A stretch of DNA of 51,352 nucleotides from a virus. A program made the position numbers and the translations under genes. The notes under the pieces were generated by a model that made no database searches, was not told the origin of the DNA, and saw only the letters and a list, made by a program, of their open reading frames with translations. Shown one piece after another: positions 21,739-30,080 of the stretch. The stretch covers positions 1 to 51,352 of the IMG/VR virus record IMGVR_UViG_3300047655_000009. One strand, 5' to 3'. Position 1 is the first letter of the stretch. Every line of letters starts with the position of its first letter.

Positions 21739-22605
21739 ATGAACGCCGCGATTGAAAAGACGAAGAAGCTGAAGCGTATCGACCTGCCCTTGGAAATGTT
21801 GGTGCCCCAAGAGGTGAACCCCAATGAAATGTCAGATGCCGAGTTCAACATGTTGGCCGACAACTTTGAGCAAGTTGGCTTCGTTGATCCGATCTTCGTG
21901 CGTGGCCCTTTGCCAGACCTTGGGGGCAAGTATCGCATCATCGGTGGCAAGCATAGGTGGGATGTCGCCAAGCTGTATGATTTTGACACGGTTCCTTGCA
22001 CCGTAATTGATGACCCTGATTTCGATGGTGATGCCGAGAAGTTTCAGATCGTCAGAATGAACGTAATCAAGGGCAAGATGTCCCCTAAGAAGTTTCTGGA
22101 GTTGTACCAGTCCTTATCTGACAAGTACGCCTCTGAGATAGCTGCTGAAGCCTTCGGTTTCGTCCACCAGGAGGAGTTCGACAAGCTGGTGAACCAGATG
22201 TCGAAGTCGCTGCCTAATGAGATGCAAACCCAGTTCAAAGAGGCTGCCAAAGAGATCAAAACGATAGATGGCCTGAGCACACTGTTGAATAGCATGTTTA
22301 GCAAGTATGGCTCAACGTTGCCCTATGGCTACATGCTGTTGGACTTCGGTGGCAAAGATAGTGTTTGGATCAGGATGAAGGGTAGTGACAAGAAGAATCT
22401 ACTTGGTCTGGCAAAAAGTTGTATGCTAGAAGGAGTAACGCTAGACAGCGTGCTCGCCGGTGTTCTCGAACTGTTGAACGCCCCCTCAGACATGGCCGCT
22501 ACGAAAATGAAGAAGGAGCTTCTGGAAAAGGGTACGAAAGCTGTATTTCCTGAAGGCACAGAACTTCCAACAGAAGAATTGCAATCAATTGCAGGTGAAT
22601 CATGA
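21739..22605 (+). CDS. ParB/Srx-domain protein
   Basis: 288 aa. Residues about 12-90 form a ParB N-terminal domain: LPLEMLVPQEVNPNEMSD, then YRIIGGKHRWDVAKLY (GGKHRW at 69-74, equal to the GEHR box) and VPCTVID. A helical middle part and a C-terminal domain of unknown type follow. ParB-like proteins bind palindromic parS sites and use CTP (family knowledge). A TGCAAT box lies in its last codons, making it a candidate box-binding protein. No ParA gene is present in the window. Confidence 0.75.
   Translation: MNAAIEKTKKLKRIDLPLEMLVPQEVNPNEMSDAEFNMLADNFEQVGFVDPIFVRGPLPDLGGKYRIIGGKHRWDVAKLYDFDTVPCTVIDDPDFDGDAEKFQIVRMNVIKGKMSPKKFLELYQSLSDKYASEIAAEAFGFVHQEEFDKLVNQMSKSLPNEMQTQFKEAAKEIKTIDGLSTLLNSMFSKYGSTLPYGYMLLDFGGKDSVWIRMKGSDKKNLLGLAKSCMLEGVTLDSVLAGVLELLNAPSDMAATKMKKELLEKGTKAVFPEGTELPTEELQSIAGES
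22580..22593. repeat. TGCAAT box 11 (CA core, exact)
   Basis: TGCAATCAATTGCA near the end of the ParB-like gene, read as LQSIA. Confidence 0.9.
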
Positions 22606-22802
22606 CAGTTGGATGGGTCATTGAAAGAGAAATCGGTGGTAGACCTTGCTGGTGGTTTGCAGATGGTGTAAACCGCGTGGGTGGTTGGACTACTGATTCC
22701 TCGCTGGCCACACGTTTTGGCCGCAAAGAAGATGGCGAAAAGGTAGGCAACATGCTCTGCCTGGAGTTCGCTGCTGTAACTGCACATTCCTGGAGTTCGT
22801 AA
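22602..22802 (+). CDS. Small unknown protein
   Basis: 66 aa, start overlapping the ParB-like stop (ATGA). WWFADGVNRVGGWTTD and TRFGRKEDGEKV suggest a small beta-type fold with Trp/Gly repeats, as in other phage mini-proteins. Unknown function. Confidence 0.6.
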   Translation: MTVGWVIEREIGGRPCWWFADGVNRVGGWTTDSSLATRFGRKEDGEKVGNMLCLEFAAVTAHSWSS

Positions 22803-23173
22803 TGAAAGGGTGGCTTATGTTCGCTTGTCTTGTTCTTTGCCTAGCCATTGGTTGGCCGCATCATAAGCCTAAACCTGAAGTACCTGTTGTGCCTGACACG
22901 TCTGTGCTTATTGAGCAAGACAAAGCTATGGAGCGGCGCAATGCTGCTATTGAGTTTGGTGCTAGTCTGTTGTTCCAAGTTTACGAAGATGAACTGGCCA
23001 AGGATGCCACAGAGGCTCCCTGGCTGAAGACACCGTTTCTTGATGAAGCCCATGACGCGATTGGTGAATTGCTTGGGATGCCTGTTGATAGCCCAGAGTA
23101 CAAGGAGAAGTTCAACGGTTTGCATCTGTTGATGGACAAGATTGCCTGGTTGAAGCAGTGCGACACGATTTGA
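22802..23173 (+). CDS. Membrane-anchored or exported small protein
   Basis: 123 aa, start on the A of TAATG. An N-terminal hydrophobic helix (WLMFACLVLCLAIG) is followed by a proline-rich spacer and a helical soluble domain. The Cys in CLAIG is not followed by a good lipobox, so an uncleaved anchor is more likely. Unknown function. Confidence 0.6.
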   Translation: MKGWLMFACLVLCLAIGWPHHKPKPEVPVVPDTSVLIEQDKAMERRNAAIEFGASLLFQVYEDELAKDATEAPWLKTPFLDEAHDAIGELLGMPVDSPEYKEKFNGLHLLMDKIAWLKQCDTI

Positions 23174-23181
23174 GGGTGTTT

Positions 23182-23352
23182 ATGGGTTGCTTTAAGAAAC
23201 AAGAATGTACCCATGACAGCCTGGAGAATGAAAGACTCGCAAAAGCAAAACGCGCTTTTGAGGGTGAACCCCAAGGGCTGTTCATGGATGAAGTGTTTCC
23301 TCTAGTAGATGCTGTAATGGCAAAGTACGACCTGGTTACGGAGGCAGCATGA
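23182..23352 (+). CDS. Small unknown protein
   Basis: 56 aa from ATG 23182 (MGCFKKQECTHDSLENERLA...), with two Cys near the start and a helical remainder. Its stop overlaps the next start (ATGA). Unknown function. Confidence 0.55.
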   Translation: MGCFKKQECTHDSLENERLAKAKRAFEGEPQGLFMDEVFPLVDAVMAKYDLVTEAA

Positions 23353-23633
23353 TTAGGGTAACGATTGAGCTTGATTCGTTCATAACCGGCAAGACAACGG
23401 TGCTAGGGGTGATGTGTATCGCCAACAAGGGCGATGCTCCTTCGCCAGACCGAGGCAACTACAAGGTTGCCGTGCTAAAGAAGAACATGACGCACCTAGT
23501 GAAAAGGCATGTTATGCCGAGTGGCGACAAGGTGCTTAGAACTGGTGAAGTGTTGGACTATCCGAGGCTTGCCTATAATGTTTGGCGGCTAGTAATCAGA
23601 AGTTTGAAATCATGTTTCCCTGAAGAAAAGTAG
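23349..23633 (+). CDS. Conserved-looking small phage protein
   Basis: 94 aa with GGAGG upstream. The N terminus (MIRVTIELDSFITGKTTVLG) and following CIANKGD recall a common beta-rich small phage protein family with no assigned role. The central part is basic. Confidence 0.65.
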   Translation: MIRVTIELDSFITGKTTVLGVMCIANKGDAPSPDRGNYKVAVLKKNMTHLVKRHVMPSGDKVLRTGEVLDYPRLAYNVWRLVIRSLKSCFPEEK

Positions 23634-23641
23634 GAGTTGAA

Positions 23642-24688
23642 ATGCTCACGCTGCACCCGAATTTGACGCATAAAGCGCAACAGTGGTCTGAAGACAAGAC
23701 GTTACACCTTGCTGTTGCTTACTCGAACCCGCTTAGGTGGCGCACCAGGCGCGAGTTGTTCAATGACTTCAGGGCCGAGATGGAGAAAAAGGCTAACGTC
23801 AAGTTGTACATTGGAGAATTGGCGTTGGGTGAAACGCATTTTGAAGTAACAGAAGCAGACAATCCCCAGCATGTTCAGTTGAGAACAAAGTCGATGATGT
23901 TTCATAAGGAGAACATCCTGAATGAGGTGATTCGTCGCTTTGATCCTGAATGGAAGTATGGCGGCTATGTTGATGGCGACTTTGTGTTTGTTCGCCATGA
24001 TTGGGGTCTTGAAGCTGTTCATCAGTTGCAATCAAGTGCATGGGTGCAGTTGTTCTCGCAGTACACGAACTTGACTGCAAGGGGTTATGGTGGGGGCATT
24101 CCGGCTGTAGAGCCAACTAGATCGTCCTTCGCTGCCACGTACATTGGCAACGGCCATAAGGTGATAAGTGGCACTTTGACTGCATCTGGTGGTTTTCCTG
24201 GCACTGGCAAAGTGTACGAAGATAAGGAGCCTAAGTCTGAATGGGTTCCCGTAGGAGCGACAGGTGGTGCCTGGGGATTCACTCGCTGGGGTTTCGAGAC
24301 TGTCGGTGGTCTTATGGATCACTGCATCCTGGGCCATGGTGATTGGTTCATGACGTTTGGCCTGGTGTCAGAGCCGACTGCTGGTGATGTTGCCAAGAGT
24401 CCGTACCACCCAAATTACACGGCCATGATTACTGCATGGCAGGAGAAGGCCAAAGCTCTGAACAAAAGTATTGGTGTGTTAGACTGCTACGCCCTGCACC
24501 ATTTTCATGGCGATATGAAGAAGCGTGGCTATGGTTCAAGAGACCAGATTCTGGTGCAGCACAAGTTCGATCCGTTGCTAGACCTTAAGAAGAACTCGCA
24601 AGGAATTTGGGAGTTCACTGGCAACAAGCCTGGGCTACGTGATGCTGTTCACAAGTATTTGAGGGAGAGGGATGAAGATGCCAGATAA
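23642..24688 (+). CDS. GT-A fold glycosyltransferase
   Basis: 348 aa. KSMMFHKENILNEVIRRFDPEWKY is the helix preceding the metal motif, followed by GGYVDGDFVF with D111-G-D113 as a DxD-type site. Further on, GATGGAWGFTRWGFETVGGL and LGHGDWFMTFGL match the acceptor side of galactosyltransferase-like enzymes. It should transfer a sugar from a nucleotide sugar; acceptor unknown (host polysaccharide, virion protein or modified DNA). It lies 11 kb before the sugar cluster. A one-mismatch TGCAAT box is internal. Confidence 0.7.
   Translation: MLTLHPNLTHKAQQWSEDKTLHLAVAYSNPLRWRTRRELFNDFRAEMEKKANVKLYIGELALGETHFEVTEADNPQHVQLRTKSMMFHKENILNEVIRRFDPEWKYGGYVDGDFVFVRHDWGLEAVHQLQSSAWVQLFSQYTNLTARGYGGGIPAVEPTRSSFAATYIGNGHKVISGTLTASGGFPGTGKVYEDKEPKSEWVPVGATGGAWGFTRWGFETVGGLMDHCILGHGDWFMTFGLVSEPTAGDVAKSPYHPNYTAMITAWQEKAKALNKSIGVLDCYALHHFHGDMKKRGYGSRDQILVQHKFDPLLDLKKNSQGIWEFTGNKPGLRDAVHKYLRERDEDAR
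24027..24040. repeat. TGCAAT box 12 (one mismatch)
   Basis: TGCAATCAAGTGCA inside the glycosyltransferase gene. Identical in sequence to box 23. Confidence 0.65.
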
Positions 24689-24863
24689 CCCAAAGATGGT
24701 GCATGTTGGTCCTGTGGACCCAGATGAAATAGTGCCGATTCCAACCACGCTGCTAGACGAGATTTTCGATGGTCTGGCTATTCCAACTGATGTTTTGATT
24801 CATCGCATGGCTTACGAGTTGAAGAAGCTGCGCGGTGATCCGCACCCAGAAAGAATTAGCTGA
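24678..24863 (+). CDS. Small unknown protein
   Basis: 61 aa from ATG 24678 (24672 is an alternative start); GGGAGAGG upstream. Pro/Asp-rich start (HVGPVDPDEIVPIP), helical end. It overlaps the glycosyltransferase by 11 nt. Unknown. Confidence 0.6.
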   Translation: MPDNPKMVHVGPVDPDEIVPIPTTLLDEIFDGLAIPTDVLIHRMAYELKKLRGDPHPERIS

Positions 24864-24929
24864 TTGTTGAATCTACATTTTATTGGTGCAATGTGCGTCC
24901 GAATTGGCTAAGATAAAGAAGAGGCCGCT

Positions 24930-25091
24930 ATGGACGAGTTACTGAAGCTGATGGCAATTCTGCTACTGTTTAGGCTGGTGTTTACTGCCTGTGCGGGTAT
25001 AGCGTTTGTCTGGTGCGTGGTGTTCATAGTAAAGAGGATTTGTGGCAAAAGCAGGATTCGTATCGGTTCCAGAACCTCGCGCTTGCAATAA
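24930..25091 (+). CDS. Small membrane protein
   Basis: 53 aa with a long hydrophobic helix (LLKLMAILLLFRLVFTACAG continuing through IAFVWCVVFIV) and a very basic tail (KRICGKSRIRIGSRTSR). It overlaps the next gene by 50 bp. The gap 24864-24929 before it holds nothing recognisable. Confidence 0.5.
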   Translation: MDELLKLMAILLLFRLVFTACAGIAFVWCVVFIVKRICGKSRIRIGSRTSRLQ

Positions 25092-25260
25092 GCGAGTGAA
25101 CGAGATTGTTCAGGCCATGAAGAGGGAGCCAACGCCCATGTTTCTGATGGGTTTAGTGTCTTTAGGCTACCAGGCAAAGGAAGACCCAGCCGAGATGAAG
25201 AGGCTGTGTGATGATTTGAACGCAGCAGCCGAGTTGTCTAATGCAATCAATTGCAGATGA
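25042..25260 (+). CDS. Small unknown protein ending in a TGCAAT box
   Basis: 72 aa from GTG 25042 (AGAGG upstream). Helical, with PTPMFLMGLVSLGYQAKEDP in the middle. Its last codons are the TGCAAT box at 25242-25255 (read AINC). Unknown function. Confidence 0.55.
   Translation: MAKAGFVSVPEPRACNKRVNEIVQAMKREPTPMFLMGLVSLGYQAKEDPAEMKRLCDDLNAAAELSNAINCR
25242..25255. repeat. TGCAAT box 13 (CA core, exact)
   Basis: TGCAATCAATTGCA, ending 3 nt before the stop codon of the 25042 gene and read in a third frame (AINC). Confidence 0.9.
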
Positions 25261-25269
25261 GGGTGACAA

Positions 25270-25824
25270 GTGACCTGTATAGTTGGCGTGATTGGTAATG
25301 GCGCGGTTACTCTTGGTGGTGATTCTGCGGCCACTAATAGTTCCTTTGAACAAGATACGCGCCTAGATGCCAAGGTGTTTAAGCGTGGCCCGTTCGTCAT
25401 TGGCTATGCGGGTTCGTTTCGTATGGGCCAGTTGATGCGCTTTAAGTTGAAAGTGGATGAACAGAAGTCCAGCATGGATGACTATGAGTTCATGGTCACT
25501 GTTTTCGCAGAAGCCGTCAGGCAGTTGCTAAAAGACTATGGTGTTGCCGGTAAAAAGGAAGAAGTTGAAAGTGGCGGTCAGTTCTTGATTGGATACAGGG
25601 GCAAACTGTACGTTATGGAAGAAGACTATAACGTAGGCATCGTGGCAGAAAAGTATGCCGCAATAGGTGGTGGCTCTGAGATAGCAAAGGGTGCCATGTT
25701 TGTTCAATCAGAAAGGCTGACCGTAAGAAAGCGCATTTTGAAGGCTTTAGAAGCCAGCGCGAGATTCCATGCCGGTACGTCAGCACCGTTCACGTTAGTG
25801 AGCATGAATGGAGGCTCTAAGTGA
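25270..25824 (+). CDS. Proteasome beta/HslV-like Ntn hydrolase
   Basis: 184 aa from GTG 25270. After removal of Met the nucleophile Thr1 starts TCIVGV; GGDSAAT supplies Asp17 and DAKVFK supplies Lys34, close to the Thr1/Asp17/Lys33 set of proteasome beta subunits and HslV. GYAGSFRMGQL and AAIGGGSEIAKGAM are typical later strands. Stand-alone Ntn proteases of this type occur in some phages with unclear substrates. No HslU-like ATPase is seen nearby. It may process virion proteins or degrade host factors (inference). Confidence 0.8.
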   Translation: MTCIVGVIGNGAVTLGGDSAATNSSFEQDTRLDAKVFKRGPFVIGYAGSFRMGQLMRFKLKVDEQKSSMDDYEFMVTVFAEAVRQLLKDYGVAGKKEEVESGGQFLIGYRGKLYVMEEDYNVGIVAEKYAAIGGGSEIAKGAMFVQSERLTVRKRILKALEASARFHAGTSAPFTLVSMNGGSK

Positions 25825-25988
25825 TCTTGCTTGTAGCAGAAACGTCTCAAGGTGTTGAAGCCATTGGTGAACAGGCCGAGCCTGGTGAATTGTTGACATG
25901 TGAAGGCTGTGGCCAAAAGGTCAAGCAGTTGTTTGAAGATGCTGGCATGAACAAGTTGTGCAAAGATTGCATCGCTTTGGGGGATTGA
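25821..25988 (+). CDS. Mini zinc-ribbon protein
   Basis: 55 aa from GTG 25821 (GGAGG at 25810-25814). CEGCGQKV and CKDCIAL form a two-CxxC ribbon after an acidic N terminus. The start overlaps the Ntn hydrolase stop, and the stop touches the HAD start. Unknown function. Confidence 0.6.
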   Translation: MILLVAETSQGVEAIGEQAEPGELLTCEGCGQKVKQLFEDAGMNKLCKDCIALGD

Positions 25989-26594
25989 GTGGAAGACACG
26001 AGATTGCGCATCGGTATCGATGTTGACATGGTGCTGGCCGACTTCGTAAAGGGTTTCAAGATAGTTGCCCAAGAAGTTGTAGGCCATGAATTGTTTGGTG
26101 AGCCGATAGACTGGCACATGTCCAATTGGTTTGCATCTGATCGCCAGTTTGAAGAAGCGTGGCATCAGCATTGCAGGATTCCTAACTTTTACAGGATGCT
26201 TGTACCCGTTCCTGATGTGTACAAGATAAGTTGGCGCTGGTTTGCCAATAAGCACCTGCTGTATTTCCTGACCAACCGGCCATGTACTGCTGGGTTGCCT
26301 ATTGAGGTACAGACCGCAGACTGGCTAAGAAACTACCTGTACTTGTCCCATCCGACAGTTATTGTTAGTGACGACAAGGGCAGTCTGGCAAAGGCCCTGA
26401 AACTTGATGTCTTCATTGATGACAAGCCAGAGAATTTGCTGGAGGTATGCTCTGCAAACCCCAGTACACGACTGTATTTGATGGACTGCCTGCATAACAG
26501 GAGTCGGGATATGTCATGCATGACTCGCGTCAACTGTCTTGTGGACTTCGTGAAAGAAATGGAGAATTTGCAATCAATTGCAAAATTACAGTAG
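25989..26594 (+). CDS. HAD phosphatase, 5'-deoxynucleotidase-like
   Basis: 201 aa from GTG 25989. Motif I is IGIDVDMVLADF (D11, D13), motif II FLTNRP, and motifs III/IV KLDVFIDDKPENL. The arrangement is that of 5'(3')-deoxyribonucleotidases (NT5C type) found in phages, which dephosphorylate dNMPs. It may adjust nucleotide pools with ThyX and the Nmad1-like protein. Its last codons contain a TGCAAT box. Confidence 0.75.
   Translation: MEDTRLRIGIDVDMVLADFVKGFKIVAQEVVGHELFGEPIDWHMSNWFASDRQFEEAWHQHCRIPNFYRMLVPVPDVYKISWRWFANKHLLYFLTNRPCTAGLPIEVQTADWLRNYLYLSHPTVIVSDDKGSLAKALKLDVFIDDKPENLLEVCSANPSTRLYLMDCLHNRSRDMSCMTRVNCLVDFVKEMENLQSIAKLQ
26569..26582. repeat. TGCAAT box 14 (CA core, exact)
   Basis: TGCAATCAATTGCA near the end of the HAD gene, read as LQSIA. 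Confidence 0.9.
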
Positions 26595-27230
26595 ATGAAG
26601 ACGAAGAAGACCTGGAGCCATAAAGACCTGGTGACCGTTGCTGCAAAGTGGCTAAGAAATGTAAGAAAGTGCCACGCGGTGATTGCCGAACTGAATCTAG
26701 TAAGCAGTGACGAGATACCTGACGCCATTGGCTGGGATTTCATGGGACGCTCAGTTCTTATAGAGGTTAAGGCGTCTAGGTCTGACTTTCTGGTGGACAA
26801 GCACAAGACGTTTCGTAAGCACGCCCACTTTGGCATGGGATTGACCAGGTACTACATGTGCCCGATGGGTATGATCCACCCTCAAGACCTGTGTGTTCCT
26901 GAAGAGGGAACGGGTGAACTGCTTTGGAATGGCTGGGGCATCCTTGAGGTGGACAACAGTGGTAGAGTTCACAGGATGTTTGATAGTCGCAAGTTTATAA
27001 AGCGTAATGAACGTATGGAACTACGGCAGTTGGTAGGTACGTTGCGCCGTGTTCAGACCAGACTTAATGAACCTGTTTGGGAGTTCATCAAGAATTGGGC
27101 TGATCCTGCCACACCTGAAGACGATTTTCACTGCGTGGTGCCAGACGAGCAAAAGAAAGTTAACTTGGCTTGGCTGTTTAGTCAGTGTAAGCCGACAAAC
27201 TTTGTAGAAGTAGAGGCGAAAGATGCTTGA
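26595..27230 (+). CDS. PD-(D/E)XK nuclease, MmcB/VRR-like
   Basis: 211 aa. EIPDAIGWDFMGRSVLIEVKASRSDF-type core (shown here in overlapping parts: PD at 42-43, E57 and K59, D65), followed by KTFRKHAHFGMGLTRYYMCP. This is the pattern of the MmcB-like DNA-repair nuclease family. The C-terminal 70 residues are helical and extra. It could act in recombination or restriction of host DNA. It starts directly after the HAD stop. Confidence 0.7.
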   Translation: MKTKKTWSHKDLVTVAAKWLRNVRKCHAVIAELNLVSSDEIPDAIGWDFMGRSVLIEVKASRSDFLVDKHKTFRKHAHFGMGLTRYYMCPMGMIHPQDLCVPEEGTGELLWNGWGILEVDNSGRVHRMFDSRKFIKRNERMELRQLVGTLRRVQTRLNEPVWEFIKNWADPATPEDDFHCVVPDEQKKVNLAWLFSQCKPTNFVEVEAKDA

Positions 27231-27444
27231 AATGATTGAACGAGGGGCACAGGTAGAAACAAAGTGTAAGCCCGGTGATCTGTTGTATTGCCCGGTTGGT
27301 CACCATGACGATCCAGTGAGCCACACGCACTGCAACTGCTGGTTTGATGGGTTGGAATGCTGTCATTGTGGCATTAGCGCAGAAGGAAAAGAACCGAACC
27401 AAGGGGTGACAAGTGGCGTTCGCAAAGCTACAGAAGCTCGGTGA
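27223..27444 (+). CDS. Small Cys/His-rich protein
   Basis: 73 aa, overlapping both neighbours. HTHCNCWFDGLECCHCG (about 35-50) is a dense metal-binding motif, preceded by LLYCPVGHHDD. Unknown function; possibly structural zinc. Confidence 0.6.
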   Translation: MLEMIERGAQVETKCKPGDLLYCPVGHHDDPVSHTHCNCWFDGLECCHCGISAEGKEPNQGVTSGVRKATEAR

Positions 27445-28039
27445 CGAGAAGATTCAGAAGGTCCGTAATGAACTGATGAAGGGCACGGCGTGTATGGCTG
27501 TTGCCCGCATGATTCAGTTGGACTGGAAAGACCTGCTAGGGGTTGGCGAGAAGACTCTGACCCAGATGCTGCAAAGGTTTAAGAACACCCTGGTCGATGA
27601 AGGGGTTGGTCCTGAAGCCAAGGAGGTGGTCAAGGCTGAAGGTGGCAAGATGCTGCTCAAGATGCTACGAGCCTCTAGCCTGCCTGTTCTCGATAGGATG
27701 GTTGCTATTGCCGAGATGCAGGAGCACCGCATTCAGAAGCTGTGGGAGAAAGAACAGACCATGGGAGGCATGACTATTGGTGCCTTGGATGGCCTGATTT
27801 CTGACTACCGCAACACGCTGCTCGCTATCCAGAAGGTGCAGTTCGACCTTGGCGTAGACGAGTTCAAGGGGTTTACTGGAAGAATGATGCAGGAGACCTT
27901 GAAGAACCCCGATGGGTCTGTTCGTCAGAGAACTATTGTTGAAGCTCTCACGAGTCTCGACGAGGTGTTCAAGAAGCGCGGCATCTATGTGCCGCAGCAA
28001 GGTCAGTTAGGCAGTGGCGCTGTTAATAGTAAAGCCTGA
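27413..28039 (+). CDS. Putative terminase small subunit
   Basis: 208 aa from GTG 27413. It is wholly helical, with an N-terminal HTH-like segment (GTACMAVARMIQLDWKDLLG, then EKTLTQMLQRF) and long coiled regions (MVAIAEMQEHRIQKLWEKEQ). Position directly before the large terminase and the helical plan support a DNA-recognising small subunit; sequence alone does not prove it. It overlaps the large subunit by 26 nt. Confidence 0.55.
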   Translation: MAFAKLQKLGDEKIQKVRNELMKGTACMAVARMIQLDWKDLLGVGEKTLTQMLQRFKNTLVDEGVGPEAKEVVKAEGGKMLLKMLRASSLPVLDRMVAIAEMQEHRIQKLWEKEQTMGGMTIGALDGLISDYRNTLLAIQKVQFDLGVDEFKGFTGRMMQETLKNPDGSVRQRTIVEALTSLDEVFKKRGIYVPQQGQLGSGAVNSKA

Positions 28040-30080
28040 AGAAAAGCCGCAAGAATCGCCCATTGAATCGATGGATGAGGCGACTGCCAAGGTGTTCGTC
28101 TACCTGAAGAAGTACCTGGGTTACGAAGATGCCAGACGTGTATTCAATGCTGGGCAGAAGATTCCAGACTTGATTGAACGGCACATGTTTTACACGCACG
28201 CCGTGAACGAGATCGAAAGACGCCTGCCTGAAACCCAGATGCATGTCGAAGGTCTGACTGAGTTTGAAAGGTACAAGTGGGAGCCTGTAGGCATTGAGGA
28301 GTTCATTTGTTCCAAGGAGTTCTTGGACAAAGAGCACGCTGTCTATCCGGCAGTCATGGAAGAACTGATTAAGATGAATTCCGGTGACTACACGGAGATC
28401 GTGTTGACCGGAGGTATCGGTTCAGCGAAGACGACCTGTGCCTTGTACACGAATGCTTACCAGCTTTACCTGTTGAGTTGCATGAGGAGTCCGCACCGCG
28501 AGTATGGCCTCGATCCTAGCTCGGAAGTATTGCTGATATTCCAGTCGATTAACCTGCATCTAGCTCGCACTGTTGATTTCGCTCGCTTTAAGAGCATGAT
28601 CGATGGCAGCCGCTACTTCAAGGAGAAGTACCCGTTCAAGAAAGACATTGAATCTAAACTTGTCTTTCCTAACAGAATCGAAGTAGTGCCTGTATCTGGT
28701 GCAGAAACCGCAGCCATTGGTCAGAACGTCATTGGAGGTCTGATTGACGAGTTGAACTACATGGCGATCATTGAGAAGAGTAAGCAGTCTGTGGACAAAG
28801 GCACGTTTGACCAAGCCACAGTGGTGTATAACAGCATTGCCAGAAGGCGTAAGTCACGTTTCATGGAAGCGGGAGCACTGCCTGGTATCTTGTGTCTAGT
28901 GTCGTCTAAGAAGTATCCTGGACAGTTTACCGATTTGAAGATTGCCGAGCAGGAGCATGAAATTGCCCAGACCGGCAAAAGTACCATTTACGTGTATGAC
29001 AAGCGTGTTTGGGACGTAAAGCCAGCGGGAACGTTCACGAAAGGTTGGTTCAATGTCTTTTCCGGTGACATGTCACGTAAGCCCCGCATCCTTAAAGATG
29101 ACGAAGAGGTTTCGGAAGCAGACAGGGCGCTCGTTGTTGCGGTTCCGAAGGAATATGAGAAGGATTTCGGAGGGGCTGGAGGAAGTGGTGACATTATTAA
29201 CGCCTTGCGAGAGATCGCAGGTGTCAGCACTCTGGCGAGACATCCGTACTTCTTGGAGGTTGAGAAGGTGGATGCCATGTTTGGGCGTCATGCCTCGATC
29301 TTTGCCCAAGAATCAGTTGATTTCGTTGACACGAAGTTAAGGATTTTGAGGAATGCCTTCTACAAGCCGCATTTGCCACGCTATGCTCATGTTGACTTAG
29401 GCATCACAGGTGACAGTGCTGGCTTGGCGATAGGCTGTGTACCCGATTTCTGTGATCTGAAGGCCACTGGCAAAGGTGAGTCAGGCTACATGCCGAACAT
29501 TCGGTATGACGGCATTCTTGAGATTCGCCCCCCAAGAGGTGGCGAGATTCTGTTCTCGAAGATTAGGCAAGTTCTGGTTGTGCTAAGAAGCATGGGAATG
29601 AACATTAGGTGGGTGACGTATGATTCGTTTGAATCGACGGACTCGATGCAAATTCTACGGCAGCAGGCATTCGTTGCGGGAACGTTGTCGGTGGATGTGC
29701 TGCCATGCTTGCCCTACGATTTTTTCAAGCAGGCTGTCTATGATGGCCGCGTGGCTGCACCGGAGCATCCTCATGTCAGAAAAGAAATTCTGATGCTGGA
29801 GCGCGACACCAAGACCACGAAGATCGATCACCCGCCAGGTGGTAGTAAAGATTGCGCCGATGCTATGGCTGGTGTTGCCTATGGTCTGACGATGAGGCGC
29901 GAGATTTGGGGTCACTTTGGCATTCCGGTTGTGATGGTGCCAAGCAGTGTTACAGATTCTCCTGACAAGCTAGAAGCGAGGAACAAGCAACTTGAGGAAA
30001 ACATGCGCAAGCAGCAGGTTGACCCAGAAAACCCGAATGACATAAGAGCCAGAAGGCTGACAGGGAGAAACATTGCGTAA
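28014..30080 (+). CDS. terL: Terminase large subunit
   Basis: 688 aa. ATPase domain: Walker A LTGGIGSAKTT (about 131-141), Walker B GGLIDELNYM and a coupling SS motif (LCLVSSKKYPG). The nuclease domain starts at RYAHVDLGITGDSAGLAIG, with the first catalytic Asp, and ends with KDCADAMAGVAYG carrying further acidic residues. It packages the phage genome into the prohead. The size fits the larger terminases of big phages. No portal or capsid gene follows within the window, so structural genes lie elsewhere. Confidence 0.92.
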   Translation: MALLIVKPEEKPQESPIESMDEATAKVFVYLKKYLGYEDARRVFNAGQKIPDLIERHMFYTHAVNEIERRLPETQMHVEGLTEFERYKWEPVGIEEFICSKEFLDKEHAVYPAVMEELIKMNSGDYTEIVLTGGIGSAKTTCALYTNAYQLYLLSCMRSPHREYGLDPSSEVLLIFQSINLHLARTVDFARFKSMIDGSRYFKEKYPFKKDIESKLVFPNRIEVVPVSGAETAAIGQNVIGGLIDELNYMAIIEKSKQSVDKGTFDQATVVYNSIARRRKSRFMEAGALPGILCLVSSKKYPGQFTDLKIAEQEHEIAQTGKSTIYVYDKRVWDVKPAGTFTKGWFNVFSGDMSRKPRILKDDEEVSEADRALVVAVPKEYEKDFGGAGGSGDIINALREIAGVSTLARHPYFLEVEKVDAMFGRHASIFAQESVDFVDTKLRILRNAFYKPHLPRYAHVDLGITGDSAGLAIGCVPDFCDLKATGKGESGYMPNIRYDGILEIRPPRGGEILFSKIRQVLVVLRSMGMNIRWVTYDSFESTDSMQILRQQAFVAGTLSVDVLPCLPYDFFKQAVYDGRVAAPEHPHVRKEILMLERDTKTTKIDHPPGGSKDCADAMAGVAYGLTMRREIWGHFGIPVVMVPSSVTDSPDKLEARNKQLEENMRKQQVDPENPNDIRARRLTGRNIA

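Noticed and set aside
24864-24929. Small RNA or promoter in the gap
   Set aside because: No TTGACA-like element, stem or box is visible in these 66 nt.
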